Assembly (NCBI GenBank): GCA_937894675.1
Contig: CALCQO010000022.1
Location: 1 to 64,000, forward strand
Direction of reading: 5' to 3'
From: an uncultured Clostridia bacterium
Lineage (GTDB): Bacteria > Bacillota > Clostridia > Christensenellales > Aristaeellaceae
Length of the DNA: 64,000 nt
Positions 48,822 to 59,819 of this stretch are shown here, piece by piece; the first letter of the stretch is position 1; each line of letters starts with the position of its first letter. Made by a program: the position numbers and the translations under genes. The notes beneath the pieces are model-generated. The model had not been told where the DNA came from, ran no database searches, and saw only the letters and a program-made list of their open reading frames with translations.

Positions 48822-49514
48822 ATGGCGCGTATCTGGACGGTGGAAGATGAGGAGCACATCAGCGTACTGATTGTGGATGTCTTAAAGGACATGGGGCATG
48901 AGGTACAGCATTTCTGGGACGGGGCGGAACTGAACAAAGGTCTTGCCAAGCATCCTGTGCCCGATTTACTGCTGCTGGACCTGATGCTTCGGGGCAAGAG
49001 CGGGTTTGACCTGCTCAAGCAATGGAAGCAAAAGGCTGAAACCCGGCATGTGCCGGTACTCATCCTGTCCGCCCGCTCCACCGAGAATGACAAGGTGAAG
49101 GGGCTGGACCTGGGGGCGGAGGACTACATCACCAAACCCTTCAGCATCCGGGAGCTGAAAGCCCGCATCAACGCCGCCCTGCGCCGGGTGACCCCTGAGG
49201 CGCTGCGCGTGGAACTGGGCGCCTTGCGCCTGGAGCCGGACAACCGGGGGGTGTATGTGGACGGCGCCAGCGTGGCCCTGACCCAGCAGGAGTTTGAGCT
49301 GCTGCTGTACCTGGCCAAAAACACCGGGCATATCCTCAGCCGGGGGCAGTTGCTCAAGGATGTCTGGGGCTATGAAAGCGAGACGGACGCCTCCCGCACG
49401 GTGGATTACCATATCAAATCCCTGCGGCGCAAACTGGGAGACGAGGCGCAGAACCCCCGCTTCATTGAAACCGTGCACGGCAGCGGCTACCGCCTGAAGG
49501 AACAGACGGCATGA
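48822..49514 (+). CDS. OmpR/PhoB-family response regulator
   Basis: The 230-residue product has a receiver domain with the phosphoryl-accepting Asp near 53 (LLLLDLMLRGKSG), Thr/Ser in LILSAR, and Lys in DYITKPF. A winged-helix DNA-binding domain follows (about 130-226, with LLLYLAKNTGHILSRGQLLKDVWGY and RTVDYHIKSLRRKLG). It forms an operon with the histidine kinase (4-base overlap) and a PepSY gene. Direct repeats before this gene and the second PepSY gene are candidate targets. Confidence 0.93.
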   Translation: MARIWTVEDEEHISVLIVDVLKDMGHEVQHFWDGAELNKGLAKHPVPDLLLLDLMLRGKSGFDLLKQWKQKAETRHVPVLILSARSTENDKVKGLDLGAEDYITKPFSIRELKARINAALRRVTPEALRVELGALRLEPDNRGVYVDGASVALTQQEFELLLYLAKNTGHILSRGQLLKDVWGYESETDASRTVDYHIKSLRRKLGDEAQNPRFIETVHGSGYRLKEQTA

Positions 49515-50887
49515 GAAGGCAGCTGCGCCGCGCCTACTGGATGGGCAATGTAATTGCCCTGATCTTCGTGTTCCTGTTTGTTATGGGCATGGTGGTGCAG
49601 GACGTGCGCCTGGACCAGGGCAATCTTGTGGCCATCCTCAACGCGGCCGGCGGCTGGACGGGGGAAGCCAGCAGCAACCTGTATGAGCTGGCTCACAAGA
49701 TTGCCCATTCCGCCCCGACGCTTCGGGTTACCTTTCTGATGCCAAACGGCATCGTGCTGGCCGACAGCGGGGACGCCCTGCCCCAGGGGGAAGCGCTGCT
49801 CGCTTCCCCCGCCGTACAGGGCGCGCTGAAAACCGGCATGGGGCAGCACATCGACTGGCAGTCCAACTGGCTCAGCCCCACATTGTCTGCCGCCGCCACC
49901 CTGGGGGAGGGGCGGATGATTCTGCATTTAAGCGACCAGGACGCCCGCATCCAGCGCACCGCGGCCTTTGTGCTGCCCGGCTTCGCGCTACTGGTGGGGC
50001 TGATGGCGCTGGCCTCCCGCTTCTTCCTGCGGCCGGTAACCGACCAATTGATGAAGCAGCTGCAGAAGGTGCGCGGCCTGCTGGAGGGCGTAATCGACCG
50101 GGGGGATGTGCGGCCGGAGGATTTCTACCCCGAACTGCGGGATGATATGACCAATATCTGCCGCCTGATTGACCGGATGCGCTACGACCTGGAGCACATC
50201 ACCCGCACCCGGGATATGCAGCAGGATTTTGTGGACAATACCTCCCATGAGCTGAAGAGCCCGCTGACCTCCATCCTGGGCTTTGCCGAGATGCTGGCGG
50301 AAAACGAAGGCCTCAGCCCCCAGAAAAAACGGGAATACCTGGGCTACATCCTCAAGGATGCCCAGCGCATGCTGGCGGTGATTGAGGACATCCTGCTGCT
50401 GCAGCAGGAGGGCAAGGAGGACGATCGGGCGTGGGTCATGGTGGATGTGGCCCGTACGGCGCAGGAAGTGAAGCAGTCCCTCAAGCCCCAGTGCGCTGAG
50501 AAGAACATCGTTATCCATTTGGAGGGCAGCCTGTTTGTGAAGGCGCCCGAGCAGGACATGTGGGATTTGCTGCGCAACCTGATGAGCAACGCCGTGCGCT
50601 ACGGCAAGGAAAACGGGCAGGTGGTGGTTGCCATGGGGGGCAATACCCTGTCGGTGCGCGATGACGGCATCGGCATCGCCCCGGAGCATCAGGAGCGTGT
50701 TTTCGAGAAGTTTTACCGGGTGGACAAGGGCGCCAGCCGCTCCGGCGGCGGCACAGGGCTGGGGCTGAGCATCGTGGCGGGCATTGTCAACCGCCTGAAG
50801 GGCTCCATCCACCTGGACAGCGTGGAAGGGGAGGGCACCTGCTTTACCGTGTGCTTCCCTGATGAGGAGAGCAAGGAAAAGGAATGA
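49511..50887 (+). CDS. Sensor histidine kinase
   Basis: The 458-residue product has a membrane helix at about 10-30 and an extracytoplasmic sensor region of about 125 residues. A second helix sits at about 155-175. The HisKA domain has the phosphorylation site DNTSHELKSPLTSILGF (His about 245), and the HATPase core carries NLMSNAVRYG, DDGIGI and GGGTGLGLSIVAGI. The overlap with the response-regulator gene and with the PepSY gene downstream shows one operon. PepSY proteins next to such kinases often modulate signalling; the stimulus is unknown. Confidence 0.93.
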   Translation: MRRQLRRAYWMGNVIALIFVFLFVMGMVVQDVRLDQGNLVAILNAAGGWTGEASSNLYELAHKIAHSAPTLRVTFLMPNGIVLADSGDALPQGEALLASPAVQGALKTGMGQHIDWQSNWLSPTLSAAATLGEGRMILHLSDQDARIQRTAAFVLPGFALLVGLMALASRFFLRPVTDQLMKQLQKVRGLLEGVIDRGDVRPEDFYPELRDDMTNICRLIDRMRYDLEHITRTRDMQQDFVDNTSHELKSPLTSILGFAEMLAENEGLSPQKKREYLGYILKDAQRMLAVIEDILLLQQEGKEDDRAWVMVDVARTAQEVKQSLKPQCAEKNIVIHLEGSLFVKAPEQDMWDLLRNLMSNAVRYGKENGQVVVAMGGNTLSVRDDGIGIAPEHQERVFEKFYRVDKGASRSGGGTGLGLSIVAGIVNRLKGSIHLDSVEGEGTCFTVCFPDEESKEKE

Positions 50888-51726
50888 AACGGCTTCTTGT
50901 GCTGCTGCTGGCGCTTTTAGTGCTGCTGCCGGCGGCGAAAACTGAAGAGGTGCCCAGCGCCTGGCGGGAAGCGGTGCTCCATGTGCCGGCCTCCGCCATG
51001 CCCAGCGCCATGGAGGAGAAGGACGGGCTGTATTCGTTCCTCTTTGAGGACAGCGCCCGCTCCATCGCCTACCATGTGGAGCTGCTGCCGGGCAACCTTC
51101 ATCTTACCTCCCTGCAGATGGCCAACAACCAGATGAAGGGATCGGCCAGGGCGACCTACGCCAGCACCAAACTGGAAAACCTGACGAAGGAGTATTACCC
51201 GGGCACGGCGTGGCAGGGCACCTACCTATTAAAGGAAGACGGCCTGTCCCGCTTTGTGCTGTTTCTATTGGATGAGGAAGATGGCAACTTCTACCGCCTG
51301 GAGTATGACGCCGCCACCGGGGACATGATGGGCTACACCGTCAGGGAGGATTTGCCCGCGGAAGCCGGGAACAATCTGCTGTCTATGAAGCAGGCGGTTC
51401 AGGCGGCTCTTGCCTTCGCCGGTCAGGGCACGCTGATGGATGTGCGCCTGGTGAAGACAGAAAACGGCTATATATACCGCGTCCTGCTGCTGATAGGGGG
51501 CGAAGAGGTGCTGGTCATGGTGGATGCCCAGACGGGCGCGTGCTTAGAGGAAGCGCGCCAGGCTACCGTATACCAGGCGGCGGGCAGCAGCCGCCGGCGC
51601 AGCCCCGCCCAGAGCACCGGACAGGGCGCGGGGGGGCAGACCGCCCAGCAGGCTGAGCGCGATGTTGATGACGATGACGACGATTGGGATGATGACGATG
51701 ATGACTGGGACGATGATGATGATTGA
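50884..51726 (+). CDS. Secreted PepSY-like protein with short Asp-rich tail
   Basis: The 280-residue product has a signal peptide (MKRLLVLLLALLVLLPAAKTEE). Two PepSY-like units follow (about 40-140 and 150-225, each ending in a YRVEYDAATGD or LVMVDAQTGACLEE strand). The linker is Ser/Gln-rich, and the 21-residue tail consists almost only of Asp with two Trp. It overlaps the kinase stop by 4 bases. Poly-Asp could bind calcium or other cations. A structural or sensing role next to the kinase is inference. Confidence 0.75.
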   Translation: MKRLLVLLLALLVLLPAAKTEEVPSAWREAVLHVPASAMPSAMEEKDGLYSFLFEDSARSIAYHVELLPGNLHLTSLQMANNQMKGSARATYASTKLENLTKEYYPGTAWQGTYLLKEDGLSRFVLFLLDEEDGNFYRLEYDAATGDMMGYTVREDLPAEAGNNLLSMKQAVQAALAFAGQGTLMDVRLVKTENGYIYRVLLLIGGEEVLVMVDAQTGACLEEARQATVYQAAGSSRRRSPAQSTGQGAGGQTAQQAERDVDDDDDDWDDDDDDWDDDDD

Positions 51727-51748
51727 GTTCCCTTGCGGGTAGATCCTT

Positions 51749-51766
51749 TTGTAAGGGATTTGTGAG
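51749..51766 (+). promoter_or_regulatory. Direct repeat TTGTAAG-N4-TTGTGAG before the second PepSY gene
   Basis: The units start 11 bp apart, as in the pair before the response-regulator gene. They lie about 90-107 bases upstream of the start codon. Confidence 0.45.
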
Positions 51767-51855
51767 AAAGAGGCCCAAATGCTTCCCCTTCGCTTCCCGA
51801 TAGGCTACCATCAGGCCATGGTTAACGCCTGAACGAAAGAAAAGGAGAAACACCC

Positions 51856-52785
<930 letters not shown>

Positions 52786-52800
52786 GGCCTGATAAATCCC

Positions 52801-52824
52801 GCCGCCCCGAAGGGGCGGCTTTTT
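52801..52824 (+). terminator. Intrinsic terminator after the poly-Asp protein gene
   Basis: GCCGCCCC and GGGGCGGC with a 3-base loop, followed by TTTTT. Confidence 0.85.
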
Positions 52825-52921
52825 CGTGGGAAGATGATGAAATCGCCCCGGCTGACTTCACTGCTGTTGAGAGAAAGACAAAAGTATGGTATTGTGTCCC
52901 TATACTAAACAACGGGTTGTG

Positions 52922-55900
52922 ATGCGTATGAGAAAGTACCTATGGCTTCTGTGCGTGCTGCTGATACTGCCCCTGCAGGCAGTATCTGAACAACCCACCC
53001 AATATCCGCCGGGCACCCGGTTTGAGATGAAATGGCAGTCGGCTTATTATTCGGGTTACACAACCAATGAGACGCCGCCTCTTTCGTATGAAATTACAAA
53101 CAGTACCACCATGGATGTGGCTCCCTTGGTGAACTCGGGCACCTCCCTTCCCTTTCAGCTGCATTTTACCTTCGGCGGCAGCGACAACACCGTCGTGGAG
53201 ACGGGGGCGGTGAAAATCCGCGTGCCCCGCTACTTGTTTCAACTGCCTGACGGCACCCATGTGGGAAACTTTAAAACCTCCCTGCCCCTGGCCCCGGCCA
53301 TCGGCGGCACCACCATGTGTCATTACTATATCGATGGGGATGACATCGTCATCACCAACTACGCGCCCATCTCGGAAGCCACCAGCCTGACATTTGTGAT
53401 GGAGTACTCGGTCAGCCCCGCCGCTGTCCCGGTGGACATGGTGACGGGGATATACACAAACGCCGTTCACGCCACCGTCACCGTGCAGCGCGACCCGGCG
53501 GTAGAGCCGGAAAGCCGCGATTCCAACGAGCTGGTTATCAACTACCAGACCGACGCCAAACTGAGTCGGATGAACAAATCAGGCACCAGCCTGGAGGGAT
53601 GGAACCCCGCCTGGGGCGCGGCGCCCGCCGACAGCAAGGATTATTTTTATGTCGAGTGGTATATCCCCATCACATGGAACGGGTATCTGCCCGGGGTCTA
53701 CCCCTATACCGTAGGCATCCCCATCTCCCAGGGGTTTGATTTGTCGCTGCAGGACATCGCGGCCAATGGCGGCCAGGCGGTCGCCTGGCGCACAGCCTAT
53801 GTGTCCCCCAGTAAGAACAAGGTGGCGGATACCGCCGACATGACGGACAACTGGGCGGAGTTCCACGCGGACATGTCCCCCCTCGTGTCATGGCACAGCC
53901 CTTACCCCTATGAATACTATGCCTGGGTGTATGTCACCGTGCGCTATCCCCGGGAGGGCAACATCTATTGGGACGCTGTCAGCAAGACGTTCAAGGCGAA
54001 GGTAACCAACACCGCCACGGCGACGCTGGACGGCCTGTATAACGCGTACGACCAGAAAACGGCAGCGGCCACCCATATCTATGAGGAAAAACCCTGGTTT
54101 CCAGAAGGCGCCGGCGGCATCTATAAAAGGGTCTATTACCATATCTCTTCCGGCATGCTGACCCGTCTGGAGCAGGCGGGCCAGCTGGGGCTCACCGGCG
54201 GTATCCTGCCCTTTCCCAACGCCGGCTATGTGTGGAACATGCAGACTGACTGGGTGGAGGACTGGGCGCGCACCAAGGTGGGGGATGTGTACGGCCAGCA
54301 ATCCTGGACCGCTGTCCGCCTGGATAATGAGCAATACTTAAACTCCGCCTACGGCGCGGCTTCCCAGTACCGCCTGCAGCCGGGGGATTACAGTTTTACC
54401 CATATCGTCCTCACGCGGCCGGGGGAACAAATCTACGGGGAGCCCTCCATACTGGGCACCAACAAGCTGATTCCCCAGCCCTACGCGAACTACGGCACCG
54501 TCACGGTGCAGGCATCCAGCACCCTGAGCAATGACGGACCCTGGGCTGATGTGGCCACGGTAACGGTTAACCCCGATGGAACCTGGAATGTAACCCCCAC
54601 CGCGGGCGCCGGAGGCGCTGCCAACCTGGCGGAAACCGCCTCCCACTCCCTGCCGCTGCCCCCTAATACAACAGGCGTGCGCCTGCTGCAGACCACCAAA
54701 AGCGCCCGGGCAACCCAGCTGTACTATCTGCAGACGGCGTATTACCCCACGCCCTCACTGCTGGCGGCCATCCAGGCGTCCCCCACCTATATCGCCAACC
54801 GGGAAGTGGACATGCACAATAAGGCGTGGCATTGGGCGACCGGGGGCGGCATGCCCGACAGCCTGCGGGCGCAGGATTCGGAATACTTCCGGATGACGGA
54901 GTTTGAAGGCTATTCCAACATCCTCAAAACCATGCGGGTGACAGGGAGCAACAGTTCCCTGGCGCAGGAGACGGCGGAGGTAACCATCACCGCCCATGAC
55001 GTTTTGCCCATCCCCGCCTCCACCACCCTGGAGGAGGCCATCGCCCTGGGCCTATTGGCCGAGCAGCGCACCGGCGCGTTTTACGATTTGCTGCCCCCCG
55101 GGGTTACCTTTTCACCAGCCACCATCCGCACCTACCGCTACAGCGGCAGGGGGGATACGCTCTCTTCCCTCATCGTGCCCCATACCTATGAGATCATTCC
55201 CGATTTCAGGGGCACCGGATGCACCCTGCTGATTATCCGCCCCTCCATTCCCGATGGCGCGGCAAGCAACTACACCGTGTTTGACAACAACCTGCGCAGC
55301 GGCTTTACCGTGCAGTTCAGCATCTACAACTCCTGGCAGAACATCATGGACAACGGCAACACCGCCACCAACCATGTGGCCTACCAGTCCTTCGCCGACA
55401 AACCCCTCTTTGAGGGGCACAGCGACATCGCGCCCAGCACCTGGCTGGACTATGTGGAGCAGGCGTATCTGGATGTAAACGGCGACGGCCTTGACAACGC
55501 CGGGGATTTCCTGCACGCCAAATCGACGCTGACGTTTAAGCTGCTGCCCAATATACAGATTGGGTATGACAAGTTCGTCAAGGCCGCGGACGAGAACGCC
55601 TACACCAAGAGCACCCGGGTGATGGGCGGTGGCGAGTATTCCTACCAGCTTAAGCTGACCACCCAGGCGGAGGCTCATGCCAGCGACCTGGTGTTCTATG
55701 ACAGCCTGGAAATGGACGCGGAGCTGCCCAGGGGGCGGGAAACCTGGATGGGCACCCTGCTTGATTATGACATAACCCATCCCTTCAGGGTGTACAATGT
55801 GCTGCCCACGGTGTATTACGCGGCGCGCACCATGGACCCCAAGGCCTTTGACGCCGACCGGCTGTTCAACCGGGACACGGGGGAGTTGAATCCCGGCTGG

Positions 55901-58900
55901 ATGCTGATGCCCTCTGATGGCTCCATCCCGGCGGATCTGGTCTCCATCGCCTTTGACATGCGCTACGACCGGGAGGGCAACCCCTTCGTGCTGGGGCCGG
56001 AACTGAGCCTGATTATTTTCATGTACATGCGCGCCCCCGCGGATACCGCCCCTTACCTGCCGCCCCAGGCCGATCCGGAAATACTGGCCTGGAATACCTC
56101 CTTTATTCAGATGAAATCCGCCTTCCCCACGGAAACCAAGGAGGGCATCGACACCGTCAACCCCACCACCGTGGCGCTGCGCAAGCCGGATCTGACACTG
56201 ACCAAAACCTCCAACCCCTGGACAGGCAGCGAGACCGCGCCGGCCAGGGTGCATCAGGACGGCACCATCACCTATTCGGTCTCCGTGCGCAACACCAACC
56301 GGGTGGAAACCATTCCCGACATTGTGCTGGAGGATGACATCCCCCAGGGCCTCATCTTTGATGAAAACGCGGACATCACCGTGCACTTTACCGGCACAGC
56401 CTACCTGCCCATCGCCCAGCAGCCCAGGGTTGTTATGACCAGGACAGGGCAGAAGCTGTCCTTTGCCATCGACAAACTGGATCCCCAGGAGACGGTTTTA
56501 TTCTCCATCAAAACCACCGTAGGCGCGCCGACGGCAACCAGCCCCACCCTGTTTGTCAACCAGGCGGTGGTAACCAAGGCTTTCGGCGTTGATCAGGAGA
56601 TTGTCAGCCCGCCCACCTACCATAAAACCAACAAGATATCCGTTACCCTGCCCGCGCGCAAATTGCTGGCGGCCGGGGGAAGGGTATTGCAGCCGGGGGA
56701 GTTCTCCATCCAGCTCTTTGATACCTCCGGGCAGCCTGTCGGCGGGCCCATCGCCAATGACGAGAACGGCAATTTCCCCATCACCCTCTGGTTTGGCAAA
56801 CCCTCCTCAAGCACGGTGATCTACAGATACTTCATCCGGGAAGTGATTCCTGAGACACCCGAAGGGAACATGACCTATCACAGCACCCAATACCAGTGGG
56901 ATGTGCAGATTGTGTACGACTATACCCCCGATACCCTCAGGCTCTACCGCTCTACCCTGACCCCGCGGCTTACCCCCATGGAAGCCCTGTTTACCAATAC
57001 CTACAAAGCAAGCGGCCAGGCCGCGCCCACGGTGTACAAGGTTATGCAGGGCCGCGCCTTGGCGGCGGGGGAGTTTGCTTTCCTGCTGGAGGCGGTGGGC
57101 ACCGCCCCCATGAATGGCGCGGCGGGCCTGCCCCTTACCCTGCAGGCGCGTACGGTGCGCAATACCTTGGAATCAGACGGCACAGGCACCGCCGCCTTCC
57201 CCGCCCTCTACTACACCGAAAAGGACATTGGCAAAACCTATCAGTACATAATCCGGGAGCTGCCCAGCGGGACCCCCGGGGTGGATGATGATACAAAGAC
57301 CATCACCTGGACGGTTGTCGTGGGGGACGCTGGGGACGGTCAGCTTACCTTTGACTCATCCTACACCGATGATGACGCGGTTATGGGCAACGAGCAAAGC
57401 TTCCTCAACAGCATTGAGACGGTGTCCTTCACCGCGAAAAAGCGCTGGGAGCTGGCGGAGGGCATCACCAAGCCCACCATCGCCATCCGCCTGTACCAGA
57501 ACGGCACAACCGATATGGGGTATGTGCGCGTCAACGGCATCGCCGATGATGAAGAAGACATGGGCTTTAAGCCCGATGGCTCCGGGGAGCAAACCCCCTG
57601 GGAATACACCTGGGAAACGCTGCCCAAGTATTCCTACGATGCAGACGGCAATGAAACCGAGAATATCTACACCGCGGTGGAAATCCTGGTGCCCGACCAC
57701 TTCCAGCACAAGGTGGATGCCGACGGCACCCTAGTAAACACCTACCGCCCGGGCACTTTCACCGGGGTGAAATTGTGGAACGGCGGCAAAACCTCCCCGG
57801 TGGAGCTGCGCCTGTTCAGGACCATTTTGGGCGAAGAAAACGGCGAGAGGGTCGAGGTGTATCCCGGGCAGACCTTCCCCCTGGACGGCCGGATAGACGA
57901 CCCCGAAAGCGAAGACGGCTCGGGGGAGCTGACGCCCTGGGTGTACACCTGGGTCAATCTGCCTGCCAACACCAATGCGCTGGAGGGCTATACCGGCCCC
58001 TTCCAATCCTTTGAGTACGAGATTGAGGAAGTTAAAATTCCCGACGGTTTCGCTGCCGACACGGTTACCACCCCCAGCCGCTATATCACCAATATCGCGC
58101 TGAAGACGGATGTCACCGTTACCAAGCTGTGGCGGGATACCCAGCGGCCCTACCCGGCTATCCGCGTGCAGCTGATTCGAGATGACGAACCCTTTGGCGA
58201 TGAGGTGGAGCTGACCGATGGCAGCACCAGCTACACCTGGAAGGATCTGGACCGCTTCAGCGTGTGGGACGAGGATCCTAAGAAGCGGGTCGAATATGTG
58301 TACACGGTGTCGGAAGTCAGCATGGTGGGCTTTGACACCTACTATTCCGATGACTTCCGCACCATCACCAACTACTTTGTGCCCCCCGACCCGGTGGAGA
58401 TTGTCCTTAGGGCGCGCAAAACCCTGGACGGCCGCGCCCAGAAGGCGGGCGAGTTCTCCTTCCTGCTGCTCAGCGGCGGGGATGAGGTGCTGCAAAGCGG
58501 CATCCGAAACGCTGCCGACGGCACGGTGCTGTTCCAGCCCATCCGCTTTGAGTCCCCCGGGGAAGGCATTGTCTTCAAAATGAGGGAAGCGGCAGGGGGC
58601 GACAGGGACATCCTGTATGACGCCAGCGTCTATACCCTTACCTATGATGTGCGCCTGGAAAACGACAACAGCCTCAGCGCCCACCTGGTCAGCCTGCTGA
58701 AGGACGGGGAGGAGATAGCGCTTGACAGCCCCCTTGTCTTTGCCAACGCGTTGACCCCGGAGGCGCGCACCTACCCGGTGATAAGCGTGCCCCTGACCGC
58801 CAGAAAGACGCTGAGCAACGGCGCCCTGATGGCAGGCCAGTTCACCTTTACCCTTAAAGATCCCTCCGGCCAGGTGTTGGCGGAAGCGACCAACGCCGCC

Positions 58901-59251
58901 GACGGAAGCATCGTGTTCCCCGAGCGCACCTTCAGCCGCAAGGTAAGCGGCTACCGCTTCACCATTTCCGAAAAGGCGGGAGACACACGCCAGTATACCT
59001 ATGATTCCGCCGTCTATACCGTGCTGGTCACCACTACGCCGGCAAACGGCCGCCTGACCGCCAGCGTTGCGCTGGAAAAGGACGGGGCGCCCTATGAGGG
59101 AGAGATTCTCTTTGCCAACATCCAGAAACTGCCCCCCACCGGCGACAGCGCTCTGGCTATGCCCCTGTGGCTGCTGCTGGGTGCCTTCACCCTGCTGGCC
59201 GCCGCCTGGCTGACTAGGCATAGAACAAAACCAGCCGGCAGGAACCATTAA
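52922..59251 (+). CDS. Giant LPXTG-anchored adhesin with DUF11, Cna-B and pilin-type domains
   Basis: The product is about 2,109 residues. It has a signal peptide (MRKYLWLLCVLLILPLQAVS), then a long beta-rich N-terminal part (about 30-1080) of unknown fold. One DUF11-like domain follows (about 1088-1230). Two FctA/Spy0128-like domains (about 1238-1490), three Cna-B-like units (about 1495-1815) and two more FctA-like domains (about 1815-2065) come next. The sorting signal is LPPTG (about 2068), a hydrophobic helix and RHRTK. Such stalks are usually locked by isopeptide or ester bonds. A sortase is not encoded nearby. The start is one of two ATGs six bases apart, both with weak ribosome sites. 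Confidence 0.85.
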   Translation: MRMRKYLWLLCVLLILPLQAVSEQPTQYPPGTRFEMKWQSAYYSGYTTNETPPLSYEITNSTTMDVAPLVNSGTSLPFQLHFTFGGSDNTVVETGAVKIRVPRYLFQLPDGTHVGNFKTSLPLAPAIGGTTMCHYYIDGDDIVITNYAPISEATSLTFVMEYSVSPAAVPVDMVTGIYTNAVHATVTVQRDPAVEPESRDSNELVINYQTDAKLSRMNKSGTSLEGWNPAWGAAPADSKDYFYVEWYIPITWNGYLPGVYPYTVGIPISQGFDLSLQDIAANGGQAVAWRTAYVSPSKNKVADTADMTDNWAEFHADMSPLVSWHSPYPYEYYAWVYVTVRYPREGNIYWDAVSKTFKAKVTNTATATLDGLYNAYDQKTAAATHIYEEKPWFPEGAGGIYKRVYYHISSGMLTRLEQAGQLGLTGGILPFPNAGYVWNMQTDWVEDWARTKVGDVYGQQSWTAVRLDNEQYLNSAYGAASQYRLQPGDYSFTHIVLTRPGEQIYGEPSILGTNKLIPQPYANYGTVTVQASSTLSNDGPWADVATVTVNPDGTWNVTPTAGAGGAANLAETASHSLPLPPNTTGVRLLQTTKSARATQLYYLQTAYYPTPSLLAAIQASPTYIANREVDMHNKAWHWATGGGMPDSLRAQDSEYFRMTEFEGYSNILKTMRVTGSNSSLAQETAEVTITAHDVLPIPASTTLEEAIALGLLAEQRTGAFYDLLPPGVTFSPATIRTYRYSGRGDTLSSLIVPHTYEIIPDFRGTGCTLLIIRPSIPDGAASNYTVFDNNLRSGFTVQFSIYNSWQNIMDNGNTATNHVAYQSFADKPLFEGHSDIAPSTWLDYVEQAYLDVNGDGLDNAGDFLHAKSTLTFKLLPNIQIGYDKFVKAADENAYTKSTRVMGGGEYSYQLKLTTQAEAHASDLVFYDSLEMDAELPRGRETWMGTLLDYDITHPFRVYNVLPTVYYAARTMDPKAFDADRLFNRDTGELNPGWMLMPSDGSIPADLVSIAFDMRYDREGNPFVLGPELSLIIFMYMRAPADTAPYLPPQADPEILAWNTSFIQMKSAFPTETKEGIDTVNPTTVALRKPDLTLTKTSNPWTGSETAPARVHQDGTITYSVSVRNTNRVETIPDIVLEDDIPQGLIFDENADITVHFTGTAYLPIAQQPRVVMTRTGQKLSFAIDKLDPQETVLFSIKTTVGAPTATSPTLFVNQAVVTKAFGVDQEIVSPPTYHKTNKISVTLPARKLLAAGGRVLQPGEFSIQLFDTSGQPVGGPIANDENGNFPITLWFGKPSSSTVIYRYFIREVIPETPEGNMTYHSTQYQWDVQIVYDYTPDTLRLYRSTLTPRLTPMEALFTNTYKASGQAAPTVYKVMQGRALAAGEFAFLLEAVGTAPMNGAAGLPLTLQARTVRNTLESDGTGTAAFPALYYTEKDIGKTYQYIIRELPSGTPGVDDDTKTITWTVVVGDAGDGQLTFDSSYTDDDAVMGNEQSFLNSIETVSFTAKKRWELAEGITKPTIAIRLYQNGTTDMGYVRVNGIADDEEDMGFKPDGSGEQTPWEYTWETLPKYSYDADGNETENIYTAVEILVPDHFQHKVDADGTLVNTYRPGTFTGVKLWNGGKTSPVELRLFRTILGEENGERVEVYPGQTFPLDGRIDDPESEDGSGELTPWVYTWVNLPANTNALEGYTGPFQSFEYEIEEVKIPDGFAADTVTTPSRYITNIALKTDVTVTKLWRDTQRPYPAIRVQLIRDDEPFGDEVELTDGSTSYTWKDLDRFSVWDEDPKKRVEYVYTVSEVSMVGFDTYYSDDFRTITNYFVPPDPVEIVLRARKTLDGRAQKAGEFSFLLLSGGDEVLQSGIRNAADGTVLFQPIRFESPGEGIVFKMREAAGGDRDILYDASVYTLTYDVRLENDNSLSAHLVSLLKDGEEIALDSPLVFANALTPEARTYPVISVPLTARKTLSNGALMAGQFTFTLKDPSGQVLAEATNAADGSIVFPERTFSRKVSGYRFTISEKAGDTRQYTYDSAVYTVLVTTTPANGRLTASVALEKDGAPYEGEILFANIQKLPPTGDSALAMPLWLLLGAFTLLAAAWLTRHRTKPAGRNH

Positions 59252-59266
59252 TCCGCACCGTTATTG

Positions 59267-59299
59267 CAGCCCGCGAAGCATCGCGGGCTGTATCTTTTT
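59267..59299 (+). terminator. Intrinsic terminator after the adhesin gene
   Basis: CAGCCCGCGA and TCGCGGGCTG with a 4-base loop, then TATCTTTTT. Confidence 0.85.
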
Positions 59300-59311
59300 C
59301 CCGTGGTTTCG

Positions 59312-59340
59312 TTGTAAAAACAGCCCTGTTGTGCTACCAT
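59312..59340 (+). promoter_or_regulatory. Promoter of the rpiB-MFS operon
   Basis: TTGTAA (59312-59317), 17 bp and TACCAT (59335-59340). Confidence 0.55.
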
Positions 59341-59369
59341 TCCTGTGAAACAAACAGGAGGGATTTGTC

Positions 59370-59819
59370 ATGATCGCAATCGGCAATGACCATACGGCGG
59401 TGGAACTGAAAAAGGAAATCATCGGACTGCTGGAGGAAATGGGCCTGGAATACAAGGACTTTGGCGTTAACGAAACAAAGAGCGTGGATTACCCTGTCTA
59501 CGCCTACCGCACCGCCAGGGCGGTGGCCAAGGGGGAGTGCGAGCTGGGCATCGTGCTGTGCGGCACGGGGTTGGGTGTCAGCATCGCGGCCAACAAGGTG
59601 CCAGGCGCCCGGTGCGCCCTGTGCTCCGAACCCTATTCCGCCCTGATGGCGCGGCAGCATAACGACGCCAATGTGCTGGCCATGGGCGCCCGGGTCATTG
59701 GGCCCGAGCTTGCCAAGATGGTGGCCCGCACCTTCCTGGAGGGTGCCTTTGAAGGCGGCCGCCACGCCCGCCGGGTGGACATGCTGACCAGGCTGGACAG
59801 CGGCGAGGCGCTGGAATAA
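59370..59819 (+). CDS. rpiB: RpiB/LacAB family sugar-phosphate isomerase
   Basis: The 149-residue product is a typical RpiB-length protein. It has GNDHTAVELK at the start, the catalytic Cys in VLCGTGLGVSIAANKVPG (about residue 65) and ARQHNDANVLAMGARVIG (about 93-110). It interconverts ribose 5-phosphate and ribulose 5-phosphate, or acts on allose or galactose 6-phosphate in related members. The stop overlaps the start of the MFS gene by one base (TAATG), so uptake of a sugar and its use may be linked. Confidence 0.92.
   Translation: MIAIGNDHTAVELKKEIIGLLEEMGLEYKDFGVNETKSVDYPVYAYRTARAVAKGECELGIVLCGTGLGVSIAANKVPGARCALCSEPYSALMARQHNDANVLAMGARVIGPELAKMVARTFLEGAFEGGRHARRVDMLTRLDSGEALE

Noticed and set aside
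55112..56386. Open frame of 424 codons opposite the adhesin N-terminal region
   Set aside because: Antisense shadow; no motif and no ribosome site.
57731..59248. Open frame of 505 codons opposite the adhesin
   Set aside because: Antisense shadow within the Cna-B and FctA-like repeats; composition only.
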